Positions 1-8,167 of a DNA stretch of 33,022 bases are shown piece after piece. The DNA lies in NCBI GenBank assembly GCA_015522475.1, contig WAMF01000013.1, forward strand, positions 1 to 33,022. The letters are read 5' to 3'. A model generated the notes under the pieces. The model saw only the letters and a list, made by a program, of their open reading frames with translations. It made no database searches and had not been told where the DNA came from. The position numbers and the translations under genes are program-made. The DNA comes from Microcaldota archaeon (GTDB taxonomy: Archaea; Micrarchaeota; Micrarchaeia; Anstonellales; J096). Positions within the stretch are counted from its first letter, which is position 1. Each line of letters opens with the position of its first letter.

Positions 1-52
1 AGGTGGACAAGCCCATCTCTTTAAAAGTTTTTCCACGTTATAAAAGGCAAGA

Positions 53-125
53 GGGCCCGTAGTCGAGCGGCTAAGACGTCTCCCTGACACGGAGGAGATC
101 CCAGGTTCGAATCCTGGCGGGCCCA
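53..125 (+). tRNA. tRNA-Val (anticodon GAC)
   Basis: A complete cloverleaf can be drawn. The acceptor stem GGGCCCG pairs with CGGGCCC (118-124), with discriminator A125. The anticodon stem TCTCC/GGAGG encloses loop CTGACAC, giving anticodon GAC, and the T arm holds GGTTCGAATCC. The CCA end is not encoded and there is no intron. A TATA-like TTTAAAAG at 21-28 lies about 28 nt before the 5' end and is a plausible promoter. A dense block of hairpins follows at once. Confidence 0.97.
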
Positions 126-456
126 TATGAGCTTTTCTTTAGAAAAGAAAAGCTCAATCAAAAGAAATTTTGAGCACATATAAGCTCATCTTCTTGATTG
201 AACTTCTTTTTAAGAAGTTCACAAAAAAGGTTCCATCGAAAAATTTGGGTGTTTATGAGCTCATTTCTTGATCAAACTTCTTTCTAAGAAGTTTGTAAGA
301 AAAGCTCAACCAAAAGAAACTTTCTTAGGAAGAAAGTTCCATCAAGGAAGTTTAGATATGTACACTCCTTTTCGATGAAGCCTTTTCCCAAAAGGCTTCT
401 TTTCTTAAGAAGGTCCAAAGAAGTTTCTTTTAAAAAGGAGAAGTTCTATTCTTTGT
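126..456. repeat. Hairpin-rich intergenic region with imperfect internal duplication
   Basis: No gene is supported in these 331 bases. Five perfect or near-perfect inverted repeats with 3-nt loops are visible: 129-155 (12-bp stem, loop AGA), 200-220 (9 bp, loop TTT), 273-295 (10 bp, loop TCT), 318-338 (9 bp, loop AGG) and 377-399 (10 bp, loop CCC). Several arms share CTTCTT/AAGAAG cores. Longer stretches are duplicated imperfectly: 151-166 resembles 303-319, and 183-219 resembles 257-293. ATGAGCTCAT at 255-264 is a further palindrome. The 3' end contains the TATA box of the next gene. The first hairpin may help end the tRNA transcript; the rest is unexplained. Confidence 0.8.
427..437 (+). 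promoter_or_regulatory. TATA box of the YjbQ gene
   Basis: CTTTTAAAAAG is centred 25 nt before the ATG at 457, the spacing expected if transcription starts at or next to the start codon (leaderless mRNA). No ribosome binding site lies between. Confidence 0.65.
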
Positions 457-891
457 ATGGCAGGCGACACAATAGTAAAGCACACAATAATAGCCCACAA
501 ACTAAGGCCCGATGGACACGTGAATATAAGCGCAGAAGTAGAGAAAGCTGTGGAAGAGAGTTCTGTGATTAATGGCCTATGCAACATATTTGCAAAAGGA
601 TCGACGGCCGCACTCATCCTTACGGAAGACGAAGTTGGCCACATAAAAGACTTGTTCAGGGCTCTAGAGCTGCTTGCCCCAAGCAACGCCGAATACGAAC
701 ATCACAAGGCCTGGCACGACGACAATGGGAAAAGCCACGTAAGAGCTGCCTTCCTTCAACAGAGCATAACCATACCTATCGTCGACGGCGAGCTAGACAA
801 AGGCACATGGCAGCACATCATGCTTTTCAACTTAGACACACGAGAGCGCGTTAGAGAAGTTGTTATAACTGTTATGGGGCAAGAAGCGTAA
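457..891 (+). CDS. YjbQ / UPF0047 family protein
   Basis: This 144-residue protein matches the YjbQ (UPF0047) family over its full length, and family members are about 130-145 residues. Known members can replace thiamine phosphate synthase in vitro, hence the label 'secondary thiamine-phosphate synthase', but the physiological substrate is not settled. Visible family features are the histidine cluster H82, H83, H87 and H94, the phrase TIPIVDGEL around 105-113 followed by GTWQ (W118), and the closing REVVITVMG. These His residues probably form the conserved metal/anion site. The ATG is chosen because a TATA box sits 25 nt upstream. It precedes fibrillarin on the same strand with a 54-nt gap, but fibrillarin has its own strong ribosome binding site, so co-transcription is possible. 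Confidence 0.9.
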   Translation: MAGDTIVKHTIIAHKLRPDGHVNISAEVEKAVEESSVINGLCNIFAKGSTAALILTEDEVGHIKDLFRALELLAPSNAEYEHHKAWHDDNGKSHVRAAFLQQSITIPIVDGELDKGTWQHIMLFNLDTRERVREVVITVMGQEA

Positions 892-945
892 GAAATGCAA
901 TGAGAAGCTAAAACCCAGCAGAACGTTAATGTAGAGGAGGATAAT

Positions 946-1656
946 ATGACAAAGCAGCCTAAGCAAGCCAAAAAATCCAAAAAACATGAACCCTATGGAA
1001 AACTTAGTGAGCTGTTTCCTGGTGTATATACAATAAATGGCGAACTCTATACAAAGAGCCTTGTCCCAGGAAGGCGCGTATACGGTGAGAAGCTTATACA
1101 CATGAACAGAGAGGAGTATAGGCGATGGGATCCCTTTAGGAGCAAGCTAGCCGCCGCAATAAAAAAGGGCCTAAAGACGTTCCCCTTCAAGAGAGGAAGC
1201 GAAGTTCTTTATTTAGGCGCGAGCGCGGGCACGACCATAAGCCATCTTTCAGATATATGTATAGAAGGCACCATATTCGGCGTCGAGATAAGCCCTTACA
1301 TGATGGAAAAGCTTCTTAAGCTGGCCAAGGAAAGAGAAAACATTGTCCCTGTATTAGCGGATGCACGTAAGCCGCAAGACTACGCCGACGTAGGGGAAGT
1401 GGACATACTATACCAAGACGTTTCCCAACCGGACCAGCCGCGCATACTTAAGATAAACGCCGAGCGTTTTCTAAAAAGAGGTGGAGATGCCTTCTTAGCG
1501 TTGAAAGCACACAGCATAGATGTAACAAAAGAAAAAGAAGAGCTCATAGACAGTGTGAAGGAAGAACTTGAAGAGCTCTTTGATATAAAACAGGTTATAG
1601 ACATAGCGCCATTCGACGAGGAGCACTACTTTTTGCACATGAAGAGGAGAGCATGA
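946..1656 (+). CDS. flpA: Fibrillarin-like rRNA/tRNA 2'-O-methyltransferase
   Basis: This is the catalytic subunit of the archaeal C/D-box sRNP. With Nop5 and L7Ae it methylates ribose 2'-OH of rRNA and tRNA at guide-selected sites, using S-adenosylmethionine. The 236 residues are usual for archaeal fibrillarin. The SAM-binding strand YLGASAGTTISHL starts at residue 89, the acidic loop is at 112-114, the catalytic-region motif YQDVSQPDQ is at 156-164 with D158, and K187 lies in FLALKAHS. A lysine-rich N-terminal tail of about 14 residues precedes the core. A strong GAGGAGG ribosome binding site ends about 7 nt before the ATG, so this message has a leader. The stop overlaps the next start as ATGA, implying translational coupling. 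Nop5 is not next to it here. Confidence 0.97.
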   Translation: MTKQPKQAKKSKKHEPYGKLSELFPGVYTINGELYTKSLVPGRRVYGEKLIHMNREEYRRWDPFRSKLAAAIKKGLKTFPFKRGSEVLYLGASAGTTISHLSDICIEGTIFGVEISPYMMEKLLKLAKERENIVPVLADARKPQDYADVGEVDILYQDVSQPDQPRILKINAERFLKRGGDAFLALKAHSIDVTKEKEELIDSVKEELEELFDIKQVIDIAPFDEEHYFLHMKRRA

Positions 1657-2108
1657 ACTGGCGCGGGCACGTCCTCTTTGGTCTTGTGCTTTACGCCATC
1701 TTAGCATATCTCTGCCATATCTCGCTCACAACAATCATTATCTTAGGCCCTCTTGCCATGTTCTCGGCTATACTACCAGACATAGACCTAAAACAAAGCA
1801 AAGCAAGAGCCATAATGGACATATTTGCCGTTTTGCTAGCCATATTCTACCCTCTTGCATACATGTACAAGTTGAACCTACTCAAATACATACAAGTGGG
1901 TTGGATAAGTTCGGCAGCTTTCATTGGCCTCTACTTTATAGCTGTAAGATTCTTCATGCCCAAGCATAGAGGGTTTACTCACACAATCGCTGCTACGCTC
2001 ATATATGCCATCCTCATTTACACCGTATTCGGTTGGCTCGAAGGCTGCACAGCCCTCATCGGCTACTCTTCCCATCTATTAGCAGACAAGCATATACGGC
2101 TGGTATAA
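1653..2108 (+). CDS. Membrane-bound metal-dependent hydrolase, YdjM-like family
   Basis: This 151-residue integral membrane protein has about four hydrophobic segments. The conserved polar residues of the YdjM/LexA-binding-associated family are all present: H6 in the first helix, LPDID at 41-45, HRGFTH at 105-110 and SHLLAD at 140-145. Together they form a likely metal site at the membrane face. Bacterial relatives are linked to phospholipid or lipid-phosphate hydrolysis, but the archaeal substrate is unknown. The start overlaps the fibrillarin stop by 4 nt, so the two are probably translated from one message. Pairing a lipid-type enzyme with fibrillarin gives no functional hint that I can defend. 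Confidence 0.8.
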   Translation: MNWRGHVLFGLVLYAILAYLCHISLTTIIILGPLAMFSAILPDIDLKQSKARAIMDIFAVLLAIFYPLAYMYKLNLLKYIQVGWISSAAFIGLYFIAVRFFMPKHRGFTHTIAATLIYAILIYTVFGWLEGCTALIGYSSHLLADKHIRLV

Positions 2109-2262
2109 CCTATCAACATAATGTAAACAATATATAAGCAAGTGAGACTAAGGCCAAAAACAAAAGATCCAAAAATAAGAGCCGCGAAGGAATTCAAAAA
2201 ATTCAAGAGCAACTCCTAAACCAATCCTTAAGGCCTTTAAACATTCGCAGAGAAAGGCTAGC
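2109..2262 (+). promoter_or_regulatory. Intergenic region with ThiI promoter
   Basis: GCCTTTAAAC at 2233-2242 is a TATA-like element centred 25 nt before the ThiI ATG, suggesting a leaderless message. A second TATA-like sequence, CAATATATAAG near 2128-2138, stands 125 nt upstream with no matching start codon. It may serve an alternative longer transcript. A small GAATTCaaaaaATTC inverted repeat lies near 2190. Nothing else is recognised. Confidence 0.5.
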
Positions 2263-3354
2263 ATGACTAATATGCTCTACTTAGCAAAATTCTCTGAGAT
2301 ATTCCTTCATGGCATAAGGCGCAAGATGCTCCTTCACAAGCTCATCGAGCGCGTGAAAGAGGCTTATCCAAGCAGCGAGGTGGAGCATGTCGAGGCGCGC
2401 ATATTGATTAAAGGTGTGAAAGACAGAGGAGAGGGCTTAGCACACACCTTCGGCATCCATTCGTACGTAAAAGCAAAGGAGCTAGAAACACTGAATACAG
2501 CTGAACTGACATCTCTCTTAGACCCAAACAAAACATACCATGTGCGCGTCAAGAAAGCCAACACCCATAGCATAAAAGAAAAAAGCCTGGAGCTCATGCA
2601 GCGCATAGCTGAAGAACTTGAGAAAGCCGGTTATAGGATGGGTGTCAAAAAGGCAGACGACACACTTATGATTGAGTTGAGGCAGGATCGCATATTTGCT
2701 TATTTACTAAGCGAAGAGAAAAAGGGACCGGCAGGCTTCCCCTATGCAAGCTACGGTAAGGGCCTGATTCTCTTCAGTGGAGGTTTCGACTCGCCAGTTG
2801 CTTCTTGGCTAGCTGCAAGAAAAGGCCTAGCTCTCGATTTTCTCATGGTATCACCCAGTAAAGCTGTGCTAGAAGAGAGCTACACCATATACAAAACACT
2901 AGTAGAGAAATGGTGCATAAAGAGCCGTTTTTACTACGTCGACGGAAAGCCCATAATAAAAGCCATAAAATCTCGAGTGGACAAAGGCCTAAGGCAAATC
3001 GTCTTGAAAAAGGCTATATATTATTTAGGTGCTAAATTCGCCCGCTCCTCCGCTATTATAACGGGCGATAGCTTAAATCAGACGAGCACACAAAGGCAAC
3101 TCCTTTTATATAAAATCTATCATAGCTTAGACGGTCTATTCCTCCGTCCTCTTATAGGGATGAGCAAAGAAGAGATTATAGAGTTAAGCAAGAAAGTAGG
3201 CACGTATGAGCTTTCGTCGAAGCAAAAGGAGTTCTGCTCCATTGACAGTGTTGTTAAAGAAGAGGCCAGTTTGGAAGAAATTAGCAAAGCATTCGCCTCT
3301 ATAAGGCCCTTGTTAAAAGAAACCAAAAGGGTTTTGTACGACGAGGATAGATGA
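2263..3354 (+). CDS. thiI: tRNA 4-thiouridine synthase ThiI (sulfurtransferase)
   Basis: ThiI activates uridine 8 of tRNA by adenylation and inserts sulfur to give 4-thiouridine. In bacteria it also feeds thiazole synthesis. The 363 residues run as a ferredoxin-like and THUMP RNA-binding part (about 15-160), then a PP-loop ATPase with SGGFDSPVASWL beginning at 172. The family motif TGDSLNQTSTQ is at 267-277. The C-terminal rhodanese domain of E. coli ThiI is absent, as is usual in archaea. C218 and C325 are candidate catalytic or iron-sulfur cysteines. The ATG is preferred because a TATA box is centred 25 nt upstream. The gene stands alone and converges on the HAD phosphatase with a 49-nt gap. 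Confidence 0.95.
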   Translation: MTNMLYLAKFSEIFLHGIRRKMLLHKLIERVKEAYPSSEVEHVEARILIKGVKDRGEGLAHTFGIHSYVKAKELETLNTAELTSLLDPNKTYHVRVKKANTHSIKEKSLELMQRIAEELEKAGYRMGVKKADDTLMIELRQDRIFAYLLSEEKKGPAGFPYASYGKGLILFSGGFDSPVASWLAARKGLALDFLMVSPSKAVLEESYTIYKTLVEKWCIKSRFYYVDGKPIIKAIKSRVDKGLRQIVLKKAIYYLGAKFARSSAIITGDSLNQTSTQRQLLLYKIYHSLDGLFLRPLIGMSKEEIIELSKKVGTYELSSKQKEFCSIDSVVKEEASLEEISKAFASIRPLLKETKRVLYDEDR

Positions 3355-3403
3355 ACGAATAAGTAAAAATAACTATAAAATAAGCAAGATCAGAGAGAGC
3401 AAA

Positions 3404-4162
3404 TTAAAGCAGCTCTCGCCATGTCTTTATGCACGGCTTCCAAAGGCAGGAGCTTACATTGACGACAAGCTCTATATCTGCAGCTTTAGCAGAGTCTCTA
3501 CCCGGCAAAGAATCCTCGAATGCGACAAAATCAGCCAGTGACAAATGAGGAAAGAAACTTTTAGCCTTCTCGACAGCTAATAGATAAGGCTCTGGATGGG
3601 GCTTCCTGTTTTTGACATCTTCGCCCGTTATGCTGAAAAGGGGCTGGCGAGGCAAGAATTCCAAAAACTGATTCAGGAGTACTTCACGCGTCGTAGTGAC
3701 TATTGCAAAGGGTGTAGAATAAGCCTTTATAAACTCCAAAAAACCATCGACAAAGTGATCTTCTCCCCCTTCAGAGATCCAAGCAGAGAAGCCAGATACA
3801 ACGCCCTCGCGATACGCATCGTAGATTTCTTCAAAGGCGCTTAAATCTATAGAGAGGCGCTCGGCAAACCACTTAAGTGTTGAAGAGCCGCTTATACCTC
3901 TAATCTGCTTGAATTCCTCACCGTTCAGAAGCTCATAAAAAGGCGTGTGAATATCCTTTCTTGCCACAGAAGACAAAGCGTCGGCCATTTTACCAAAATA
4001 ATAAGCCTCTGTATGAATAGCTGTTTCATCCATATCTATAAGAAAAAAGCTTTTTTCGCGTACGGCTGCTTTAAGCTTGTTGGAGGGGGCCTTGAGAGAA
4101 GCAGAAGGTGAGCTATGGGTAGCTGGCTTAGCTGAGCTGCCTAGATGCTTAAAAGAACGCAT
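3404..4162 (-). CDS. HAD-superfamily phosphatase
   Basis: This is a haloacid dehalogenase-type hydrolase of the phosphoglycolate phosphatase / beta-phosphoglucomutase-like group. Motif I is DMDET at 43-47 (nucleophile D43, acid/base D45), motif II is VTTTRE at 155-160, motif III is K187 in KNRKPHPEPY, and motif IV is FEDSLPG at 215-221. A helical cap of about 60-140 sits between motifs I and II. The first 35 residues are Ser/Lys/Ala-rich and lie outside the fold. The upstream ATG is kept because a TATA box (CTATTAAAAAC on the minus strand, 4183-4193) is centred about 25 nt before it. The substrate cannot be told from sequence. It diverges from the XPD gene. Confidence 0.88.
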   Translation of the reverse strand: MRSFKHLGSSAKPATHSSPSASLKAPSNKLKAAVREKSFFLIDMDETAIHTEAYYFGKMADALSSVARKDIHTPFYELLNGEEFKQIRGISGSSTLKWFAERLSIDLSAFEEIYDAYREGVVSGFSAWISEGGEDHFVDGFLEFIKAYSTPFAIVTTTREVLLNQFLEFLPRQPLFSITGEDVKNRKPHPEPYLLAVEKAKSFFPHLSLADFVAFEDSLPGRDSAKAADIELVVNVSSCLWKPCIKTWRELL

Positions 4163-4182
4163 GAGCCTAGATGAGAGAAAAC

Positions 4183-4193
4183 GTTTTTAATAG
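4183..4193 (-). promoter_or_regulatory. TATA box of the HAD phosphatase gene
   Basis: Read on the minus strand this is CTATTAAAAAC, centred about 25 nt before the ATG at 4162. It fits a leaderless transcript and supports the long N-terminal form. Confidence 0.6.
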
Positions 4194-4274
4194 AAGACGA
4201 TAATATAAAACAAGTCAAGTTAAAAACAACGACAAAGGATAAGAAACTGAAGAGAGTTAAGAAAAGTGTGAATG

Positions 4275-4285
4275 CCTTTTAAACC
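4275..4285 (+). promoter_or_regulatory. TATA box of the XPD-type helicase gene
   Basis: CCTTTTAAACC is centred 26 nt before the GTG at 4306. That spacing supports this GTG as the first codon of a leaderless message. No earlier in-frame start competes. Confidence 0.6.
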
Positions 4286-4305
4286 ATTAGGAGTAAATAG
4301 TAAGG

Positions 4306-6144
4306 GTGTTTTTCAGACATAAAGCCCTACGAAAGCATCAAGATGCACTTATAAAGAACGTCAACGAAGCTATAGATGAAAGTGCTGTCCTCTTAGCCCA
4401 CGCTCCAATGGGCCTAGGCAAAACAGATGCTGTATTAAGCCCAGCCCTAGAGTTTGCTGTCAAATATGGGAGACGCGTCCTCTTTCTCACGCCGAAAATA
4501 AGCCAACATGAAATAGCTCTCGATGTGATAAAAGGCCTCAACAAAAAGCATGGACTGAACTTAAGAGCCATCGATCTCATTGGACGCAAGCACGCCTGCA
4601 TACATCCCAGCTTAGCAAACCTAGACCACGACAGCTTTTACACCATCTGCAAGCGCCTTAGACGAGAGGAACTTTGCCCTTTTCATCGCAAAGCAGTGGG
4701 CTATACAAAGGCCGAAAGTCAAGAAGCAGAAGAGTTCCTAAGAGAAGTCCAAAAAGAAGGGCCAGCCCTAAGCCACAAAGATGTTTTGGAATTTGGCAGG
4801 AAAAAGGGCCTCTGCCCCTATGAACTCATGTTAAGGCTAGCAAAGGACGCCCATCTTATTATAGCTGACTATTATCACTTCTTTATACCAAGCGTAAGAG
4901 ACATCCTTATGCGAAAGATAAACGCGAAGTACGACGACTTGATTGTTGTTGTCGACGAAGGACATAATTTGCCAGACCGACTACGCTCATATTTATCGAA
5001 GAGCATAAGCATGTTTATACTCAAGCATATCGATAAAGAGATTGAGATGGTCGGCAGTGAAAAACTCCATTTAGACACTGTGCTTACAAGAATTGAGAAG
5101 GAATACTTGAGCGGCTTGCAGACCCGGAAGAAGGAAGCGCTCGTTAAAAAAGAAGTGGTGGATCTCTTCGTCAAAAAGGCTGAGATGAAAAACGTTGAAG
5201 ATCTCATACAGTATTTATACAACGTGGGCGAGGCCTATACAGAAAGCACAAACCAGCCGAGCAGCGCTATTAGGATGGCAAAATTCCTAGAGGTGTGGAC
5301 AGAAGAGGAGATAGGTTCAATACGCCTCATACGTAAAACGGGGAAGACAACGTCTCTTACGAGAAAATCTCTCGACCCTTCGAGCTTGTCCAATGTTTTA
5401 AACGAAGTCTACGCGGGTGTCATTATGAGCGGAACACTAACCCCCCTTAATATGTATGAAGACATTCTCAACATACGCAAAGCCATAAAAAAGGCTTACA
5501 AGAGCCCCTTCCCAAAGCAGAATAAGCTTAGCCTTATAGTGAAAGGACTAACAAGTAAGTATACACGAAGAGGTACTGAGATGTACAAGCTTTATGCAGA
5601 TAAAATCGACGCCATGTTCAACACCTCGCCGGGAAGCATGGCTGTGTTCTTTCCTTCCTTTGAGTTCTTAACCTATACAAAGCAGTATATAAAGTCGCTT
5701 CCTCTTCTCATACAAAAGCCCAATGCTTCGCCCATAGACAATGCCAAGCTCGTCTCACATATGAAGGGCAATAAGTCCTTGTTGCTGGGAGTTCAAGGTG
5801 GCTCATTGGCCGAAGGCATAAATTTGCCGTCGGGCGAAGTTAAGGTGCTTGTTATAGCTGGGCTAGCTCTCAACGATATGACGCTAGAAACAAAGGCCCT
5901 TATAGAGTACTACAACAAAAAATTTGGGAAGGGGTGGGACTACGCTTATACATATCCAGCCGTAACAAAAGCCCTTCAAGCAGCCGGCAGAGCCATAAGA
6001 AAAGAAACGGACAAAGCAGTTGTTGTCTTCATGGACGAGCGCTTCGGCTGGGCGAACTATTTTAAGCTCTTGCCTTTTGAGGAATACCGCATAACTTATG
6101 AGCCCGAGAAGCACATACGCGCGTTTTTCAAAGGCGGACATTAA
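4306..6144 (+). CDS. xpd: XPD/Rad3-family iron-sulfur DNA helicase
   Basis: This is an ATP-dependent 5'-3' DNA helicase of superfamily 2. Archaeal XPD opens DNA in repair, although its exact pathway in archaea is unresolved. It has 612 residues, within the family range. Walker A is PMGLGKT at 34-40. Four cysteines, C98, C115, C124 and C170, are spaced as the 4Fe-4S ligands of XPD. The DEAH-type box is DEGH at 217-220, followed by the arch region (about 230-330). The late motifs GGSLAEGINL and QAAGRAIRKETD belong to helicase domain 2. The GTG start gives FFRHKALRKHQ, close to the normal Q-motif onset. A 73-nt gap with a ribosome binding site separates it from the rhomboid gene. Confidence 0.93.
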   Translation: MFFRHKALRKHQDALIKNVNEAIDESAVLLAHAPMGLGKTDAVLSPALEFAVKYGRRVLFLTPKISQHEIALDVIKGLNKKHGLNLRAIDLIGRKHACIHPSLANLDHDSFYTICKRLRREELCPFHRKAVGYTKAESQEAEEFLREVQKEGPALSHKDVLEFGRKKGLCPYELMLRLAKDAHLIIADYYHFFIPSVRDILMRKINAKYDDLIVVVDEGHNLPDRLRSYLSKSISMFILKHIDKEIEMVGSEKLHLDTVLTRIEKEYLSGLQTRKKEALVKKEVVDLFVKKAEMKNVEDLIQYLYNVGEAYTESTNQPSSAIRMAKFLEVWTEEEIGSIRLIRKTGKTTSLTRKSLDPSSLSNVLNEVYAGVIMSGTLTPLNMYEDILNIRKAIKKAYKSPFPKQNKLSLIVKGLTSKYTRRGTEMYKLYADKIDAMFNTSPGSMAVFFPSFEFLTYTKQYIKSLPLLIQKPNASPIDNAKLVSHMKGNKSLLLGVQGGSLAEGINLPSGEVKVLVIAGLALNDMTLETKALIEYYNKKFGKGWDYAYTYPAVTKALQAAGRAIRKETDKAVVVFMDERFGWANYFKLLPFEEYRITYEPEKHIRAFFKGGH

Positions 6145-6217
6145 TGAGGCACAGAGCAAAGAGACATGGAAAGGCGTGATGAAGAAGATGGAGAAGTAAG
6201 GCGAGGTGATTAGTAAA

Positions 6218-6847
6218 ATGAGTGGAAATACACGTAAAGGGCATCTTCGTCAGGCTGGCAGTGCAGTGGCATGGCTAACGCTGCTTATCCTCTTAACATT
6301 CGTGCTCCAGCTTACAATTCCTGGCTTTCCACAGGCATTCATATTCAACCCTAAAACGGCTTTAACAAAGCCGTGGGTTTTTGTGACGAGTATGTTTCTT
6401 CACGCGGGTTTAGAGCATCTCTTTTTCAACCTCTTCGCTCTTATCATGTTTGGTCCCCTTGTAGAAAGCAGAATAGGATCGAAGGAGTTCTTAAAAATTT
6501 ATTTTCTCTCGGGCATAGGCGGCAGTGTTCTCTACTGGCTTACAATCGAGCTGGGCCTAGCTCCTGCTATTCCTGCATTGGGTGCTAGTGGAGCCATATA
6601 CGGTATAATGGCGGCTGCAGCCGTTTACTTCCCACGCCTTATTGTATACAGCTTTGGCTTTATACCACTTAAAATGAGGGACGCCCTTATCTTATGGTTT
6701 GCCATGGAGTTTCTTGGCATATTCAATCCCTACTCAGGTATTGCATCTGCAGCCCACGTGGGTGGCATTATAATAGGTTACCTCTACGCAAAGAGGTTGA
6801 AAAGAGAGGAAAACTGGTGGGAAAGCTATTTTTACGCGCAGCAATAA
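6218..6847 (+). CDS. Rhomboid-family intramembrane serine protease
   Basis: This six-helix membrane protein of 209 residues should cleave transmembrane segments of substrate proteins within the bilayer. The catalytic serine is in GASGAIYG (S124 counted from the ATG used here), and the partner histidine is in AAHVGG (H180). The oxyanion/structural residues H67 and N71 are in the HLFFN stretch. No extra domain is fused. I place the start at the ATG at 6218 because GAGGTGAT at 6203-6210 matches the 16S rRNA 3' end at a 7-nt spacing. An in-frame GTG at 6206 would lie inside that site. Substrates are unknown; the many lipoprotein and pilin-like genes in the window are possible clients, but nothing ties them together. 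Confidence 0.94.
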   Translation: MSGNTRKGHLRQAGSAVAWLTLLILLTFVLQLTIPGFPQAFIFNPKTALTKPWVFVTSMFLHAGLEHLFFNLFALIMFGPLVESRIGSKEFLKIYFLSGIGGSVLYWLTIELGLAPAIPALGASGAIYGIMAAAAVYFPRLIVYSFGFIPLKMRDALILWFAMEFLGIFNPYSGIASAAHVGGIIIGYLYAKRLKREENWWESYFYAQQ

Positions 6848-7047
6848 TTAAGATAAGCGTGAGACAAGTAAAAGTGATGCAGACAAGCAGATATATAGTA
6901 TAGTGGTGTAGTATAGTAGTTACGAATATAGAGAAGAAAGGATAAATAAGAAAAAAGAAAGGAAAGGGTGGAGAAAAGGTTAAACGAAATATATGCCCTT
7001 TCCTCTAAGACCCTTCTTTCTTTACGACTTTCTTTCGACGTATTTTG
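6848..7047. other. Non-coding gap between convergent genes
   Basis: This 200-base stretch lies between the rhomboid gene and the minus-strand lipoprotein gene. It contains TAGTATAGT twice within about 22 bases (around 6896-6920) and a long purine-rich run (6930-6980). I see no open frame with coding character and no convincing hairpin terminator. Confidence 0.5.
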
Positions 7048-8007
7048 TCATTTCGTGCACATTGCATAGCAAACGGCATTATCTGCTTCAAGCTGCCATT
7101 GGTTGTTCCTGCAGGTTACTACACAATGGGGATTGGAAGCAAGTGCATGTACGCCTTCTAAGTAACAGAGGGTTTCGCCATTTTGAGCTATAATACAGGT
7201 TTTTGCGGACGTTTGAGTGGATTGGCAGCTGTAGGAATAGAATGTGGGGCTGCTTGTTGAGTTTGTCGTGTTTGTGCTATTAGTTGCGTTTGATGTCTCG
7301 TTGCTGACAGTGCCATTGCCCCAGCTATCTTTGCAGACGCCGTTCAGGCAAATCTCCTTTACATCTAAGCGCTTAACATTGTAGATGGATTGCTCACCGG
7401 CATCGTTGTCCTTATGCAGAACGCTTGCAAGGTCTGGAATGAGGTCATTCCACGAATATATACAATAGCCATTGAGACACAACTTATTCGTTGAAAGAGA
7501 CGAGAGCCCGCTTATACTTTTACCTTCTGTGTCGCTGCCGTTAGTTAAAATGTCTGCCAAAGAGGGCACAGCTGCTTTTGCAAGAATGCGCTCGCACAGC
7601 ACGCTGCCGTTGGAATACACAGCTCTAATAGCTTCGCCTTCATCGCAGGAACCCTTTATACGAAGCTGAATCTCGCTCCTGTCAACGTTTATAGCGCCTA
7701 TTGTATAGTTCTTTATTTGGTCGCCGCTTATAGCACGCTCAGCCACACGGAGATGCTTATACGTGCCTTTAACATCGCCCCCAAACGTCGCGTTTTTGTG
7801 TATGTAAGGATCTAAGTCTAGTTTAAGCTCATTCGCATGAAGGTAGCGCACGTTGAGCACGTCAACAGAAATGGCACTACCGTTGGAAGAGATGTGTTGC
7901 GAGAGGTTCTCTAATAAACTCGTCTCGTCAGCGCTGGGCCCCATACATCCTAAAAGGACAAAGAGGCCAAAAAGTAATACCAGAGAAAACAACATGTAAC
8001 GTTTCAT
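7048..8007 (-). CDS. Secreted lipoprotein with modular surface-protein repeats
   Basis: The 319-residue product starts with a signal peptide ending in a lipobox, LLGC, with C21 as the lipidation site, so it should be anchored outside the membrane. Two small modules recur in surface proteins of uncultured archaea and bacteria. One is SCDEGEAIRAV with a second Cys in VLCER (about 120-140). The other occurs twice as CLNGYCIYSW (177-186) and CLNGVCKDSW (220-229). An Asn/Thr/Ser-rich linker (about 235-255) offers many N-glycosylation sequons before a final part with six more cysteines. The ATG at 8007 has GGTGA upstream and a TATA box at 8043-8052. Longer in-frame forms would spoil the signal peptide. 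A surface role is inferred; the binding partner is unknown. Confidence 0.75.
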   Translation of the reverse strand: MKRYMLFSLVLLFGLFVLLGCMGPSADETSLLENLSQHISSNGSAISVDVLNVRYLHANELKLDLDPYIHKNATFGGDVKGTYKHLRVAERAISGDQIKNYTIGAINVDRSEIQLRIKGSCDEGEAIRAVYSNGSVLCERILAKAAVPSLADILTNGSDTEGKSISGLSSLSTNKLCLNGYCIYSWNDLIPDLASVLHKDNDAGEQSIYNVKRLDVKEICLNGVCKDSWGNGTVSNETSNATNSTNTTNSTSSPTFYSYSCQSTQTSAKTCIIAQNGETLCYLEGVHALASNPHCVVTCRNNQWQLEADNAVCYAMCTK

Positions 8008-8042
8008 AACTTCACCACTTTTTTGACTTTTTTGAGCCGCAA

Positions 8043-8116
8043 CTTTAAAAAGACTGGTGGCCACTTTGGAGCAAATCTTACAAGGTTGGCGAGGATTGAA
8101 AAGGTGCCTTTAAAAG
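8043..8116. promoter_or_regulatory. Divergent promoters of the lipoprotein and L14e-cbf5 genes
   Basis: CTTTTTAAAG on the minus strand (8043-8052) would start a short leader for the lipoprotein. CCTTTAAAAG on the plus strand (8107-8116) would start a leader of about 30 nt for the KOW protein. Both messages then carry GGTGA-type ribosome binding sites, unlike the leaderless genes nearby. Confidence 0.5.
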
Positions 8117-8167
8117 CATTCCTCTATAAGAAAGCGGAGCATATCTTTAGAGTCAACGGGTGAAAAC

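Noticed and set aside
126-456. CRISPR array interpretation of the repeats after tRNA-Val
   Set aside because: Repeats are not identical or regularly spaced, spacers are not unique units, and no cas gene is near.
3596-3844. An 82-residue plus-strand frame inside the HAD gene
   Set aside because: It is antisense to conserved HAD motifs and has no promoter or ribosome binding site.
6170-6215. C/D-box sRNA candidate (GTGATGA near 6176)
   Set aside because: No D box (CTGA) at a suitable distance was found, and GAGGTGAT here is the rhomboid ribosome binding site.
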